Source: Sanguinoderma infundibulare (lineage: Eukaryota > Basidiomycota > Agaricomycetes > Polyporales > Polyporaceae). From it: DNA of 64,000 nucleotides. The stretch is from positions 248,001 to 312,000 of the forward strand of contig JAVLRN010000009.1 of NCBI GenBank assembly GCA_032821775.1, read 5' to 3'. Each line of letters begins with the position of its first letter. The stretch's first letter is position 1. A model generated the notes under the pieces. It saw nothing but the letters and a program-made list of their open reading frames with translations, did not search any database and was not told where the DNA came from. Below, one piece after another: positions 31,022-42,134 of the stretch. The translations under genes and the position numbers were made by a program.

Positions 31022-32372
31022 CAGTACCGCTCCCCCTCCTATACCAAGCTCTCTCCCCGCCCGTCTCGTCGTGTCTTGTAGATCTATCGTTTGCCCGCAT
31101 GCTATCGCTGTTGTGTACCTCCTCTTGTTTCTCTGCGCGCTGTAGCTCATCAATGTAACTCTATACCCCGGATGATCGTAGACTTCCGTGTAGGCTTGGA
31201 AAGCGCGCGTCGGACAATTGCATGCAGTACAAAACATATGCAGAACCTACAGAATGGACAGCGTGGAGTGATGACGGGGTAGATACGATGATGACGACGC
31301 CCGCTCGGAGCGTGCGGCAAGCGCCTGCGCGTTCGTAGGCATTCTACGACACACGCAGGCAGTGCTCGCCGGAACGCGGGCCCGAGGGTGGCCGTATGTA
31401 GGTAGGGCAGCAGTCTCGCGCGACCGACGAACGCGAGGGGCGCGGAGGGAATGCGAGGACATGCGCGGGATCGACACGAGACACGGAGGGGATGGTGGCA
31501 GTGGATAAAACAACTCAACAGTCAACAGGGAGGAGGGAGTATGCGACACGACACGAGACAGCGAGCAGCGAGATGGGTAAGCGTGAGTGCAACAGCGAGA
31601 CCAAGAACGTAAGATAAAAACTCCATGTTACAAGAACTAGCTTTGGGGGCCTTTGGACGACGCGGATGAACGTCGGGGATGAGGTGGGACGGGGACAGGG
31701 ACGGGGTGGGGGCGGGGGCGAGGGCGGGGATAAACGTGTATGCAAGCTGTTGTTACTTTGGGGCGGGGCGACTGTGGGAACGCGATTGATACAACGAGGT
31801 GCGGTGGCGGCGGCGGCGGCGGTAGCGAGGCTGAATTATAAATTCAAGAACGGAAGGCGGGAATAGAAGACGGAGGGTATCGACAAGTCTGCTGGTAGAG
31901 GCGTGACAAGACACGTTATTGTGGGCGTCTCGATTTCGTGGACGAGGGGCATGACGGAAGGCGGCATCAGAACAGACACCGTGACGTGCGTCCGAGCATT
32001 CGAATGTGCATACAGCGAGCGCGGCGGAGGCACTATGCAGAGTCCGAGGAGTGCCGTAGACGGCGTATGTCCGAGCCTTTTGCGGTGGTAAAAATATACA
32101 GTGTTAATGAAGAATAAACAAGGATAGATAGTCCGTTTGATCTGCACGGGCGAGGGCGAATCTCGGCAACCAGGAAAGAACCACAGGCATTATCCCAAGG
32201 ATTTCCTGGGTGCCAGGCTGGTCTCGCGCAAGTCAATTCCGCGACGTGCAAAGTCCTAATGTGGTAGAGAAGGCAGGATCCAACGCGAGGAGTGTCCGAC
32301 GACCGCACTAGGGCCTGGAGGAGAGTGCACGCGGACGCCCCTCGAACGCCGAGCGAATGCATGCCAGTGAGG
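31022..32372. other. Convergent intergenic region with a G-rich tract
   Basis: Between two convergent genes. No gene is recognised. A strongly G-rich plus-strand segment lies at about 31680-31735 (eight or more runs of three to five G), followed by a short GGC-repeat stretch near 31801-31825. Confidence 0.5.
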
Positions 32373-34538
32373 TCAGCGTCCGGCAACGATCCCGCTCGGG
32401 ACCGCGTTCCGCATTCCGGCCTCTGCACTCTTCGCGTCCATGCTGACGGCGTCCAAGCGGGCGCGCGGGTCCTCCGAGACGGCAGGAATTTCTCCGCTCC
32501 GTAGCAAATGGTGCCAATATAGCACCTCGCCCGCCTTAACCGGCTCAGGAGGCGGAACGGGGCTGAGAGCGGGTGATTGTAATGGACGGTTCAGGTATGT
32601 AGCGGCAGGCAGGATGCTGTACCCATTCAGCGGTAGCGGATATGAGGATGGTGCAGACGGTGCGGCAGCAGACGTCGAGGCGGCGCGAGCGCGGGAAGAA
32701 GAGGACGGCGTAGGAGAGGATGTCTCGGTCGAAGGAGGGGTGTTGCCGGCGTGAGGCGACGTAGAGTGGGAGTTCGGAGGGACGGGTGGGACGTCCTGTG
32801 TTGGATCCTCGTTGGGTCTGGATCTACTCTGGCTGGAGCTCTGCGAGAGGTCTGAGCTGATGAGAATGCTCGAACGCGGGCTTATCGACGGCACAGTAGT
32901 CAGAGTAGACCCGAACCGAGTGATCGACGGAAATGCCCCGTCTGCGTCTGGCGGTGGAGTAGGTAGGAAATCGACCGAAGTTCTCCTGGCAGAGATGGCT
33001 GATTGGGGGGAAAGAGGTGGCATGGAAAAGGGTGTGCCCGGGGTAGACGATGACGGTGCCGGTTGCTGGGCGACGGTCGGGCGTGGCGGACTGTTACCGA
33101 TTGTGAGGCCGGCCAAACCGTTCTGTAGGGCTTGGGGCGTGGGCGGGGAAGGAGGGTGAAAGGGGCTGACGCCGCGCTCGCCGGGGACGTAATGTCGCTC
33201 GCATGCGGTGATCTCGCTGGAGTAGAAGACGAAACGGTGGCCGTTCGTCGCGCGGTTGTTGACTGTGATTGAGGACGTACAGCGCTGACAGGGAGTGACG
33301 ATCATATAACCGACGGCGTTTCCACACCCGTGGCAGCAGAGAGTTTGGGTCAGGCATTCGCATGTGCGTGTGGGCGGTCTTTCTGAAGAGGAATTAGGTT
33401 GGGCGGGATCAGCTGACGGACCGGATATGGAGGAGCGTGCGGACCGGGAGACAGGTCTGGAAGAGGAGGAGGACAGTGACGTCGAATGGATATGCATGGT
33501 TTGTTCTGACTCGGGCGAGAAAGCCGAGCAGTTGATGGGAAGGGCGTCGGTGGAATATAGCGGAACGTTCGGACGTAATAGAAGGACAGCCTGAGATTAA
33601 AACGGGTTAGTGTCGCAAATAGCGGTAAGTATTTGTGGAAACCGTGTCAAGACGTTGTTGGCACGCTGGCGATGACGATGAGGTTATCAGATATGTATGC
33701 GGTGGTGTAATGGGGCATAGGGTTGGGACAATGGACTGAATCGCCGGATGAGGGGCATTTAGAAGAATTGGGAAGACCTGTAACCATATGTGATCATGCG
33801 TCTTTGTTTTTTCTTGGTGATCTCATAGAGCAAGAACAATCGAAGATCACAAGAAGCCGGATGAAGAAGACGAGACCGGCTGTAGGCACACGCCATGGCA
33901 ACGCAAGGAAGGAAGGGGAACAATAGCGGATGGGAGATTTTGCTCACCTTCATGCCTCTGTTTGTGAGAAACATACTGCAAGCTTTGCAGTCGAGTATCC
34001 AGACCTTATGGGGTATGGGAGGGGGCGGCGGGGCGACGAAGGTTTGGACTGGCGTGACGCGAGAGTACGGGTTCTGCCAGGGAGCGCGGGGGTAGGGTTG
34101 CATCGTTGGAGGGGTGGGAGGGACGTATGGGCGAGCATCGCGGTACTGAGAGAGGTTGGAGGGATGAATTTGCCAATGTGGGGGTATAGACGACGGGTCG
34201 GGGTATATACGCGGACCGTGCGGGGACCATGGTGAGTGCGAGGGGTAGTCTGGGTCAGGCCGGGGGTTCTGAGGGGGCATAGGAAGTGGGTAGGCGTTGT
34301 AGTCTAGAGATCTTTCGTCGTGGGTGTCTCGGTGGGGGTGGGAGATGGACTGAGGCGTTGGGCGAGTGTAGAAGCGAGGAGGGCTGAGCGCGGGGTCGGG
34401 AGAGGAGGGGAGGGTCCTCGCGGGCATCGAGCACGACGGGGTGGGGAGAGAGAGGGAGGAGGCGGGGATGAAGGAGCGGAGATGGGAGAAGGAGTGAATG
34501 GAGGAAGAGAGCGAAGAGGTGAGAGCATCACTTTGCAT
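32373..34538 (-). CDS. FAM72-domain protein with long disordered extensions
   Basis: Two exons (33948-34538 and 32373-33590) join in phase 0 to a protein of 602 residues. The N-terminal 170 residues are Pro/Ser/Tyr-rich. The FAM72-like domain then spans the splice: KVWILDCKACSMFLTNRGMK, AVLLLRPNVPLYSTDALPIN, a Ser-rich insert, CECLTQTLCCHGCGNAVGYM, VTPCQRC and NGHRFVFYSSE. CxxC pairs (DCKAC, CCHGCG, CQRC) could bind zinc. The C-terminal 240 residues are disordered, with a final VLYWHHLLRSGEIPAVSEDP motif. The intron (33591-33947, 357 nt) is long for this genome but contains no evident exon. FAM72 is poorly characterised, so no cellular role is claimed. Confidence 0.8.
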
Positions 34539-36767
34539 CAGTCCACCGTCGCCTGCCTTCCGAACTCCGGGTCCTCTCCCGTCTGCGATCTCCTCCAGAA
34601 TCTAATCGCCTCTCCCCATCAGATCTACCAATCGGCTTCTCTTAATTGCCCGCCGCGGCATCCACCCGGCCTCGCTCTCTCTTCTCTTCCTCTTCCTCGA
34701 CTCGCCGACATCAACCCAGCCCCACACCTGCTCCTCGTCTCGACAAACGACGACAACCGCCCTCCACCGCCCAACAATCGCCGCCCACTCCTCCGCATCA
34801 TTCACCACCGTGCCGGTCGCCGTCGCACAAGGCAACCACACATCTACCGACTCTTCCTTCAGCCGTGTGCCTTGCAATCTGGCCAGCTTACTCGCGTCCA
34901 CGTTTCATCTAGACTCAGCATAAAGCACCTCCACCCCCTCCTCGCTCCGCTGCCTTGTCAACCCCTCGCTTGTCTCTCCCTTTTCCCACAACGTTCGCTT
35001 GTCTGCGCGCGGCGGCCACATCTGGCAGTTGTGGCGGTTCTATCGCATCTCCCTCCAGACCCGAATACAACCCTCGGCACATTCGTGTCTTGCTTCGGAT
35101 CCCTCGGAACGTTCGCTTGTCTGGCGGAGTCTGCATGTCAATCTCCTTCGAGTTCGATATCACCGCATTCGCCGCAGGCCAGCAACAATCGGACGCGAGA
35201 AGTAACCACCGGGCTCCTCGCTTTCCCAGAACAGCGCGCCCCGAATGGCATGCGTACATCGCGATGCTCACAGCGTCTCTGCACTGCACCTGCCGTCGTG
35301 TTCAGTAGCGCGGAGACATGATCCTTGTCGAGATATATTGAACAGACCGTCAGTGTGACCGACGTTTGAGGTCCTGCCTCAGCGCCATGGTATTCCCGAC
35401 AGTCCGCCACGATACGTCAAGTTCACGTGCGGTGCTCCATGTGCCCTACACGTTTCGAACCTGACCTTCGCACTTTCGATCTGCGGCCGCCAGCGGCGCC
35501 AGTCTCAACTTGGAGGATGGGATGAATGATACTCCACGTCTTGCTTGCTCACATCTGTCACGTTTCTCTCCTCCGAACATACTGGATGTAAGTAGCCTGA
35601 GGATTTCTGCATTGGGCCCTTCCAGCGCACTCGCACGGCGATGGTGGGAGCGGGCCCTCTGATTGCAGGCCCGATTCCTTGCAGTGCGTTCACAGCTGCA
35701 CAGTGACTGGCGGCAAGCCACTGCCTAGGACGGTGCTTAGCTGGGAGCTAGGTGCTCCGGTCCGAGGTGCAGTTTGAAGGGATCTTCGTCATTCGCCCCA
35801 TCATCGTGCCGGTGGCGATTGAACTCTTTGTCGTACGGGGTATCACGAGGCACTCTGTTCCTGCTCTACGCGGCGTCAGTAGCGACCATCTACACATGTG
35901 TCCCATGCACATCTGGCGCCGCTTCTGGAGCCCCAACTCTCGCTACCAAGCTGCAATGGTGGATCCCCTTTCCCGAGTGCATTCCAACCTGTGCTGGTCG
36001 AGAAGCTTACTTTGGCCTTACGTTTTGGCTCTCGGGACCGGGGTTCCATCCATAACCCAAATTGGGCGATTATATACGACGTTCCATTCCCGACTTTCTG
36101 TTTACGGTCCTGACTCGGAAGGTCCAGGCAAGTCCGAGGAGCCGTTGAGAGCCGTACTCTTACCATGTAACTTGCATCTCTATCGCCTCGCAATCCCAAT
36201 CGACGTTCTACGTCACTCGTACCGGTCGCTACCGTGCTCCAATAGAATATTAGTTGGCGCGCCGTCCGTTTCAGGTAGAGCCTCGTCAAAATGTAACAAA
36301 GTGCCCGCCATCAGCGACTATACGAAGGGGCTTGCACCTTCTTCCACCGAAGACGTCGTCATTTGCTCGTCTCGATCGAACCTTCAATTGACCTGGAAAC
36401 ACGAACTTTTGGCGTGCCGAGCTCCGACAAGCCAGCGAAGCGTCTCCTGTTCGCGCCTCCGGGCGGCTTCGTAAGGTTGAGCTGCAGTGATTCGAGAAGG
36501 GCACACTCATGCACATGATGTTGCGCCGATCGAGCTGACACTACCTCTCCCTCGCCTGGTCTCCTTACCTTAAATAACCACCGTCTCAAGTATCTTGCTT
36601 TAAATCTTTGTGGAGAACAGGCACCATATGGATAGGGATCGATGGTCGTCTTGATCAAAACCTCTGGCAGGGTCATCGGGACACGCGCTTAATTTCTTAA
36701 TGCAGCCAGGATTTGATCATAGCATGTGCAGCTTTACAACGCCTGGACGGCACCACAGCGACCAAGT
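34539..36767. other. Intergenic region, no gene recognised
   Basis: Long frames occur on the plus strand (34320-35321 and 35752-36474), but they are compositionally biased or lack domain-like patterns, and I see no supporting splice chain. The left end should be the FAM72 promoter. Confidence 0.45.
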
Positions 36768-37637
36768 CTACAGCGACGCGATCTCCCCCGGCCAAAACGC
36801 GTCCCCGCCCTTGTTCTCCTCATACCACGGCGAATCGTGCGCGAGCAGCACCCGCACCCGCCTGTTCTCCCTCAGCGCCCTGATCCGCGCCAGGTGCGCC
36901 TCCGCGTGCTCCTTGCTCGCGTGCATGCACATCGGCTTCGTCGCGAACCCGCTCTCGCCCGTGACGAGCCGCCAGTGGTGCGCGCTGTCCGCGGCGAGGT
37001 ACACCCAGCCGCCGTCGGCGGACGTGCGCGCGAGCACGTTGACGTGCCCCGCGAGGTGCCCGGGCGCGTCGACGACGTACAGGCTCCCGTCGCCGTAGAA
37101 GTCGAGCGCGTGCGGGAACGGCCCGAGCGCCGGGGCGCCGGCGAGGTCGAGGAAGCGCGTGCGCTCGGCGGGGAGCGCGGTGAGGAGTTTGAACGCGAAG
37201 TCGGTCGTGTGCGGGTCGCGGAGCGCCTGCGCGGCGCCGCCGAGGAGGTACGTGGCGTCCGGGAACGCGGTGGGGTCGCCGATGTGGTCGATGTGGGCGT
37301 GCGAGATGCAGGCGTAGGTGACCGCGGCGGGGTCGAGGTCGCCTCGGCGGAGGGAGGCGGGGATGTCCTGAGGGACGAGCATGTCCGCGCCGTTCTTATT
37401 GTACTCGGCGCGCATGCCGGGGTTGAGCGCGTCCCAGTCTTTGTGGATGCCGAGGTCGAAGAGGAACGTCTCGGCACGGGCCGTGTGGCGAAGGAGAAAG
37501 GCGATGACGGGGACGGTGACCGTCTCCTCTGGCTTGGCGTCGTCGAGGAGGAGGGCGAGGGGTAATTTGACGTGGCCGCCCTCGAGGGCGGAGACCTTAA
37601 TGTAGGCTTGGTTCTCGGCGGGAGGTGGGAGACTCAT
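36768..37637 (-). CDS. Metallo-beta-lactamase-fold hydrolase (lactonase-like), paralogue 1
   Basis: A single-exon 289-residue protein. The zinc signature HAHIDH is at residues 113-118. Further metal-ligand candidates are the His residues of VDAPGHLAGHVN, the Asp of AADSAHHW and the His of LLAHDSPW. This arrangement is seen in the N-acyl-homoserine-lactonase-like branch of the metallo-beta-lactamase superfamily, so hydrolysis of a lactone or ester by a dinuclear zinc site is likely; the substrate is unknown. There is no signal peptide. It resembles the gene at 39862-40743 throughout (FYGDGSLYVVDAPGH, then NVLARTSADGGW, are nearly identical). Minus-strand sequence before the ATG contains a possible 5' UTR intron (GTAAGT...TTAG). 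Confidence 0.87.
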   Translation of the reverse strand: MSLPPPAENQAYIKVSALEGGHVKLPLALLLDDAKPEETVTVPVIAFLLRHTARAETFLFDLGIHKDWDALNPGMRAEYNKNGADMLVPQDIPASLRRGDLDPAAVTYACISHAHIDHIGDPTAFPDATYLLGGAAQALRDPHTTDFAFKLLTALPAERTRFLDLAGAPALGPFPHALDFYGDGSLYVVDAPGHLAGHVNVLARTSADGGWVYLAADSAHHWRLVTGESGFATKPMCMHASKEHAEAHLARIRALRENRRVRVLLAHDSPWYEENKGGDAFWPGEIASL

Positions 37638-37773
37638 CTTCGTGCGCTGCTGCTAAGTTGATGTTAACGGTGATACATCAAACTAGCATTTGCTTCAGGA
37701 CCACTACTTACCTGGGTGTACGTCGCCTGTAGACGTTGGACGCGCAAGCTCTCGATTGCAAGCCCCGCACGCA

Positions 37774-37780
37774 TTTATAT
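37774..37780 (-). promoter_or_regulatory. TATA-like element of lactonase-like paralogue 1
   Basis: A CATATAAAT sequence on the minus strand about 137 bp upstream of the ATG at 37637. Paralogue 2 has CATATAAAA at nearly the same distance. Confidence 0.4.
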
Positions 37781-39861
37781 GTTGCGCGTCCACCAGACGA
37801 CCCTTCTCCCAGGAACCTTGGCCATCATGCTGACGATTCCAATTCTGTGTCAGCAGGGTAAAATCCCGATCGCGCTCTACAACGAGCGCAAGTTTTGACA
37901 TCTTCAGTCGTGAACCGTGTGAGAACGGAAGCTCGAGCCGCAGCGGGTATAGAGTCGCAACACTGGGAGGTGATATCGATGACATCATCTCCGAGTTCGG
38001 AGAAAAAAGCAAGTGGTGAGCTCGAACCCTACTCAAGCCCTTCATAAGCGGCGGTCGCGTGGATGGTGCGCAAATGCTCTCCAAAGGGCGATGATTGACC
38101 GATGACCTTCAAAACGGGAGCCTTGCCAACGGATCCAGCGGGTCAACCCTCAGCAAATCTTTGCAGAGATTCCCGTGCATCCCGAAATTGTGAGTCTCTT
38201 GAATGGTTTTTGCGCCCCAGTTTGTTTCGAAGAACGGTGCACTCTGAGCCTTCCTGGCTTTGGTCGCATTGTCCGTCGAATTTGCCGTAGCGCTCCATTC
38301 GGTCCGACGCCGGTAATCCAGGACAAATGCCTCTGGACAACTAGCGGAGATAAGAACGGCGCTGTCCTCTGCGTAAAGGATATTGAGCCAAAGTAGAACT
38401 GTAAAAGAGGTTGATACTTTTCAATAGCCGGTCCTACTAGTGGCACACTGCAGAGTCGGAAGTGCAGTCGGACATACTGCCGAAGACGAGATCAGACATG
38501 CGACAAGGAGCTACTCACGCTTCGTCATATCGATGAGCTCAGTGTACATCGTTTGTCGGAGGCCGACTCTCCATGCAGGACCTGGCCAACTGCCACGGGA
38601 GTTCCCTCTCGAGCTCCTCGAGCCCAAGTTCGTGGCGTTGCGGAGAGTTGGATAGCTGTAGTAAATATAGTGGTTATTGGTACTGTGTCCATTGGAATAT
38701 ACCATGAATAGCCAGCGAGACAAGAAACGGAGAACGGAGCGAATTGAACCGACTGCGAGGAACGTTAACAAGCCTTGTCAAGAGCAACAGACGCCCATGC
38801 CACGTGGCTACCCTGCTCAGCCTCGATTCGTCACCTGTCAAGTTGATTCCGACCGCCATCCTCACTGCCAGCAAGCTCGTTTATGGTCTGCCTAGGGGAG
38901 ACAATACTATGATAGGCCCTTCCTAGGACTTGCAGCCGTCCATCTGCATACACAGTCTCAAGATTTGGCCGTTGAAAGAATACCCGTTTTCCGACCTCCT
39001 ACACGGCGCCCGGTTTCGTCAGCACGGTGGATGGGGCCCTCCCTGCAGCGGACGTCGTGGGTCAACGAAGCCCACTCTCCCCCAGGTTTTAGCCTTGACC
39101 ATGCTCGTCCATGTGTCAGCGTTCCGCGAGAGGGGGTTTGACCAAACCTATAACAGGTGTGTGATAGTACTGGTACACGCTACTTTGTCAGGTACTTACG
39201 GCCTTCATGTCCGGCGAAGCCGTTGAGTCCAGCACCATCACCAAGACTCGATTACGATCGGCGCGGAGAACCTGGGCCGTGGATCCAGCAGCCGCAATCC
39301 TTGTCCAGCCACCCCAGCCCGGTTGAGTGATTCCAGAGATCAATGCTCGAGGGTGACACCAGTACTGAGACATAGTGAGTGGTGCAATTTGCGTCCAGAC
39401 CTTGACGATCCTTGGTCGGGTTTACTATGTACAATTACACTTCCAATATTGGGTGAAACCATTGACGTGATGGTGTCCGACAAATCGCGAAGCCGGTGCG
39501 ACAGTTCAGAAGGAGCAACCTTGCAAGGTTCATCTGTGGTGTAAGCTCCTCTTATGACCAGTTCTACCGAAATGCATTCCCGTGACGCCTTCGCTCATCG
39601 TATGGCACTCGCAAAGACGAACGCTACCCTCCATATAAATTGTCTCTCCTTATGCCTAAATTCAATATGACGTTCAAGGTGATATTTTGCGGAGTGAGCA
39701 TCGGCGACACTGGCTACATATATTGGCAACCTGCGCTGGTGTTGGTCCCAGGGCAACTACTGTACATGCGTTCAAGAGCAAGAGCTGAGTAGATTGTATC
39801 GTACATACACTAGCGTTTCCTCGGACGGTCACAAAACCAGCATGACAACGTGATGCGACGA
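37781..39861. other. Intergenic region between the lactonase-like paralogues, no gene recognised
   Basis: Two kilobases of short frames on both strands. The segment near 38595-38720 has weak similarity to 28105-28215 (GAGTTCCCTCTC, GCTCCTCGAG, CCATGAAT...AGCCAGC), suggesting degraded repeat sequence. Confidence 0.45.
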
Positions 39862-40743
39862 TTACAATGATTCGATCTTGTCTGGCCAGTATCCCCTCCC
39901 GTCTGCGGCGTTCGCATTCGCGAACGGCGTGTCGTGCGCCAGCAAGATCCTGACCCTCGGATACTCCATCAACGCCTTTATCCTCTCGATATTCTCCTGC
40001 GCCGTTGGGGGGTCCTCGTGGATGCACCCCCACTTCGCGTGGTGGCCGACCAACGCCTCGCCCGTCAGCAGGCGCCAGTCGTGCGCGCTGTCCCCTGCGA
40101 GGAACGCCCAGCCTCCATCCGCGGACGTGCGCGCGAGCAGGTTGATGTGGCCCGGCACGTGTCCGGGTGCGTCGACGACGTACAAGCTCCCGTCTCCGTA
40201 GAAGTCAAGGGCACGGTCGAAGGGGCCGATCGGGGCCCAGTCTAAAGTGGACGGGTCGAGGAAGGTAGTGCGCTCGAGGGGGACGTCGATCGCGTACATG
40301 GTGCCCTTGAAGTCGGGGCCGTGCTTTTCGATGAGGGGCTTCGCGCCCGCACCGAGGAGGAACGTGGCGTTCGGGAAGGCGTTCGGGACGCCGGTGTGGT
40401 CGAAGTGGATGTGCGATATCGCGATGTGTTCTACGTCGGTGGGCGCGAGACCGCCCTTCTCGAGCGCGGCGGGGATGTCCCGCCCCTCCAACTTCATGCC
40501 CATCTCCGCTATTATTGCGCCGGCGCCGCCGAGGTTCTCGAGATCCGGACGGATGCCGAGGTCGAGGAGGAAAGTCTCGCGAGTGCGGGAGTGACGAAGC
40601 AAGAAGGCGAGGCACGGAAGGTCGGTCGTCTCATCGTCTTTCGCGGTATCGATAAGTGGACCAAGCAGTACGTTGATGTACCCGGAGTCTATGGCAGAGA
40701 TCTCGCAGTACGCCTGGTTTGATACTGGCAATGGGAGACTCAT
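39862..40743 (-). CDS. Metallo-beta-lactamase-fold hydrolase (lactonase-like), paralogue 2
   Basis: A single-exon 293-residue protein. The zinc signature HIHFDH is at residues 111-116. Other ligand candidates are the His of VDAPGHVPGHIN, the Asp of AGDSAHDW and the His of LLAHDTPF, all conserved with paralogue 1. Both start MSLP and end in a W-P-[GD]-[EK]-I-[AE]-S-L motif. The proteins diverge most between residues 20 and 100 and in the lid region around 135-165, so substrate preference may differ. It lies in tandem with paralogue 1, same strand, about 2.2 kb upstream of it, with no intron in the coding frame, unlike most genes here. Confidence 0.87.
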   Translation of the reverse strand: MSLPLPVSNQAYCEISAIDSGYINVLLGPLIDTAKDDETTDLPCLAFLLRHSRTRETFLLDLGIRPDLENLGGAGAIIAEMGMKLEGRDIPAALEKGGLAPTDVEHIAISHIHFDHTGVPNAFPNATFLLGAGAKPLIEKHGPDFKGTMYAIDVPLERTTFLDPSTLDWAPIGPFDRALDFYGDGSLYVVDAPGHVPGHINLLARTSADGGWAFLAGDSAHDWRLLTGEALVGHHAKWGCIHEDPPTAQENIERIKALMEYPRVRILLAHDTPFANANAADGRGYWPDKIESL

Positions 40744-40877
40744 GGTGTACGTGGATTACTGAACTGTCCATTAGCTCATCATTCATGGCTGATACAAGCG
40801 AACAATGGCGACTCGCCTCGTAAGTGATTGCGCGTCGGTGGTAGGAGTGGGGCAATCGACGGACTCAACACCAGCGT

Positions 40878-40884
40878 TTTATAT
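40878..40884 (-). promoter_or_regulatory. TATA-like element of lactonase-like paralogue 2
   Basis: A CATATAAAA sequence on the minus strand, about 135 bp upstream of the ATG at 40743. Confidence 0.4.
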
Positions 40885-42134
40885 GGCTCGACAGACGTGG
40901 GGAGACTGTTCGAAGTCCTGCTCATCGTGCGTCATGTGGAACCACTAGTGTTCTCATGATAGCGAGAACCGCGCAGTGCAGTGCGAAGACAGATCCAAAA
41001 GCATCCGAATCCAATCCTGCGTGGAAATACCTGACTCCACGTTCTTCACATGCTCACCTAACAAGGTTAACATTCTATCGCAGTCACGTCCGCCGCAAGT
41101 CTTCCAATCGATCGCTCGCCCATATGCACAATGACCGTCCAATGATTGCAGTTCCTGGCATAAGGTGAAATACTAAAACGCCTATGTGTCAGTCAACGTT
41201 CGGTCTGATACGGAGAACACAAGAAGACCATAAAGTACACACCTTATCCACCGCGCGCCAAAACGACTCTCGAGTCGCACCCAACAGCAGCTTAGCCCAG
41301 AATGGAGCGCGGCCGAGCTGTCTCTTCGTCCGGGTGACGTGGCCTTCCGTCGCCAGTGCGTTCTGATGTGTACATCTGAACATCCGATGCCTCCCGATTT
41401 CGCCGTTTGAGCCTTGAAAAGGCTCCAGGAGCATACATTATCGGACGGGGAGGCGATCGATGACGTATACGAAGTCTGCCTTGACGGCGTAGAGGTGTAC
41501 AAGCCTGGGGTATTATTGATCGTCAGCCAAAGTGCAGGCCTTCCTTCTGCCCTAAGGTACGTCAAGCCGTGCTTGAGCAGGACGCGACCTCAGGCGTTAG
41601 GATCCCCGTTCCAACCAAAAGGGCCGGCACCAGCCTCGACGAATATGAAATCGGGTAGCGTCCGGGTTGGAGTTGTCGAGGGGGAAGTGGGAGATTCAGA
41701 CGTGCTTGCAATCGGGCCTAATTGGACTTGATATCAGCCCACAAACATTTTAAAGTCCACACACCGTCCGCCAGGCAACAACATCTGCGGGGTGTGCCCC
41801 CGGATGAGCGCATCAATTCAGAGGATGAATTTACGACTATACGATAAGAGCAAGTTGACCGTTGAGAGCAGAGACGTACTAGAATTCGTGGTGGCAGCCT
41901 TGGCGGATGAGCACGGTGGCGGTGCAACGTAAAAGTATTTTACCGGGCGTCTAATGGATGTCTGCTTTGATGTTCAACGACTTGTATATCGCATGCGCTA
42001 TACTGTACAGCGACCTGCTCGAGTTCTGTCGTAGATGTATGATGTTGATTTTGGAGTATACCAAGGCTACGTAGGAAAGACAAAATTCAGCGAATCAACA
42101 CACCGAACCCGACGATATGCGCACGGACTCAGCC
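40885..42134. other. Intergenic region, no gene recognised
   Basis: Only short frames; no domain, tRNA or repeat was recognised. Confidence 0.45.

Noticed and set aside
34320..35321. Plus-strand 333-codon ORF opposite the FAM72 start
   Set aside because: It overlaps the FAM72 first exon antisense, is Pro/Arg/His/Ser-biased in the manner of a complement of low-complexity sequence, and shows no domain-like pattern or splice support.
35752..36474. Plus-strand 240-codon ORF
   Set aside because: No recognisable motif, and comparable frames of similar quality exist on both strands. I cannot support a gene from sequence alone.
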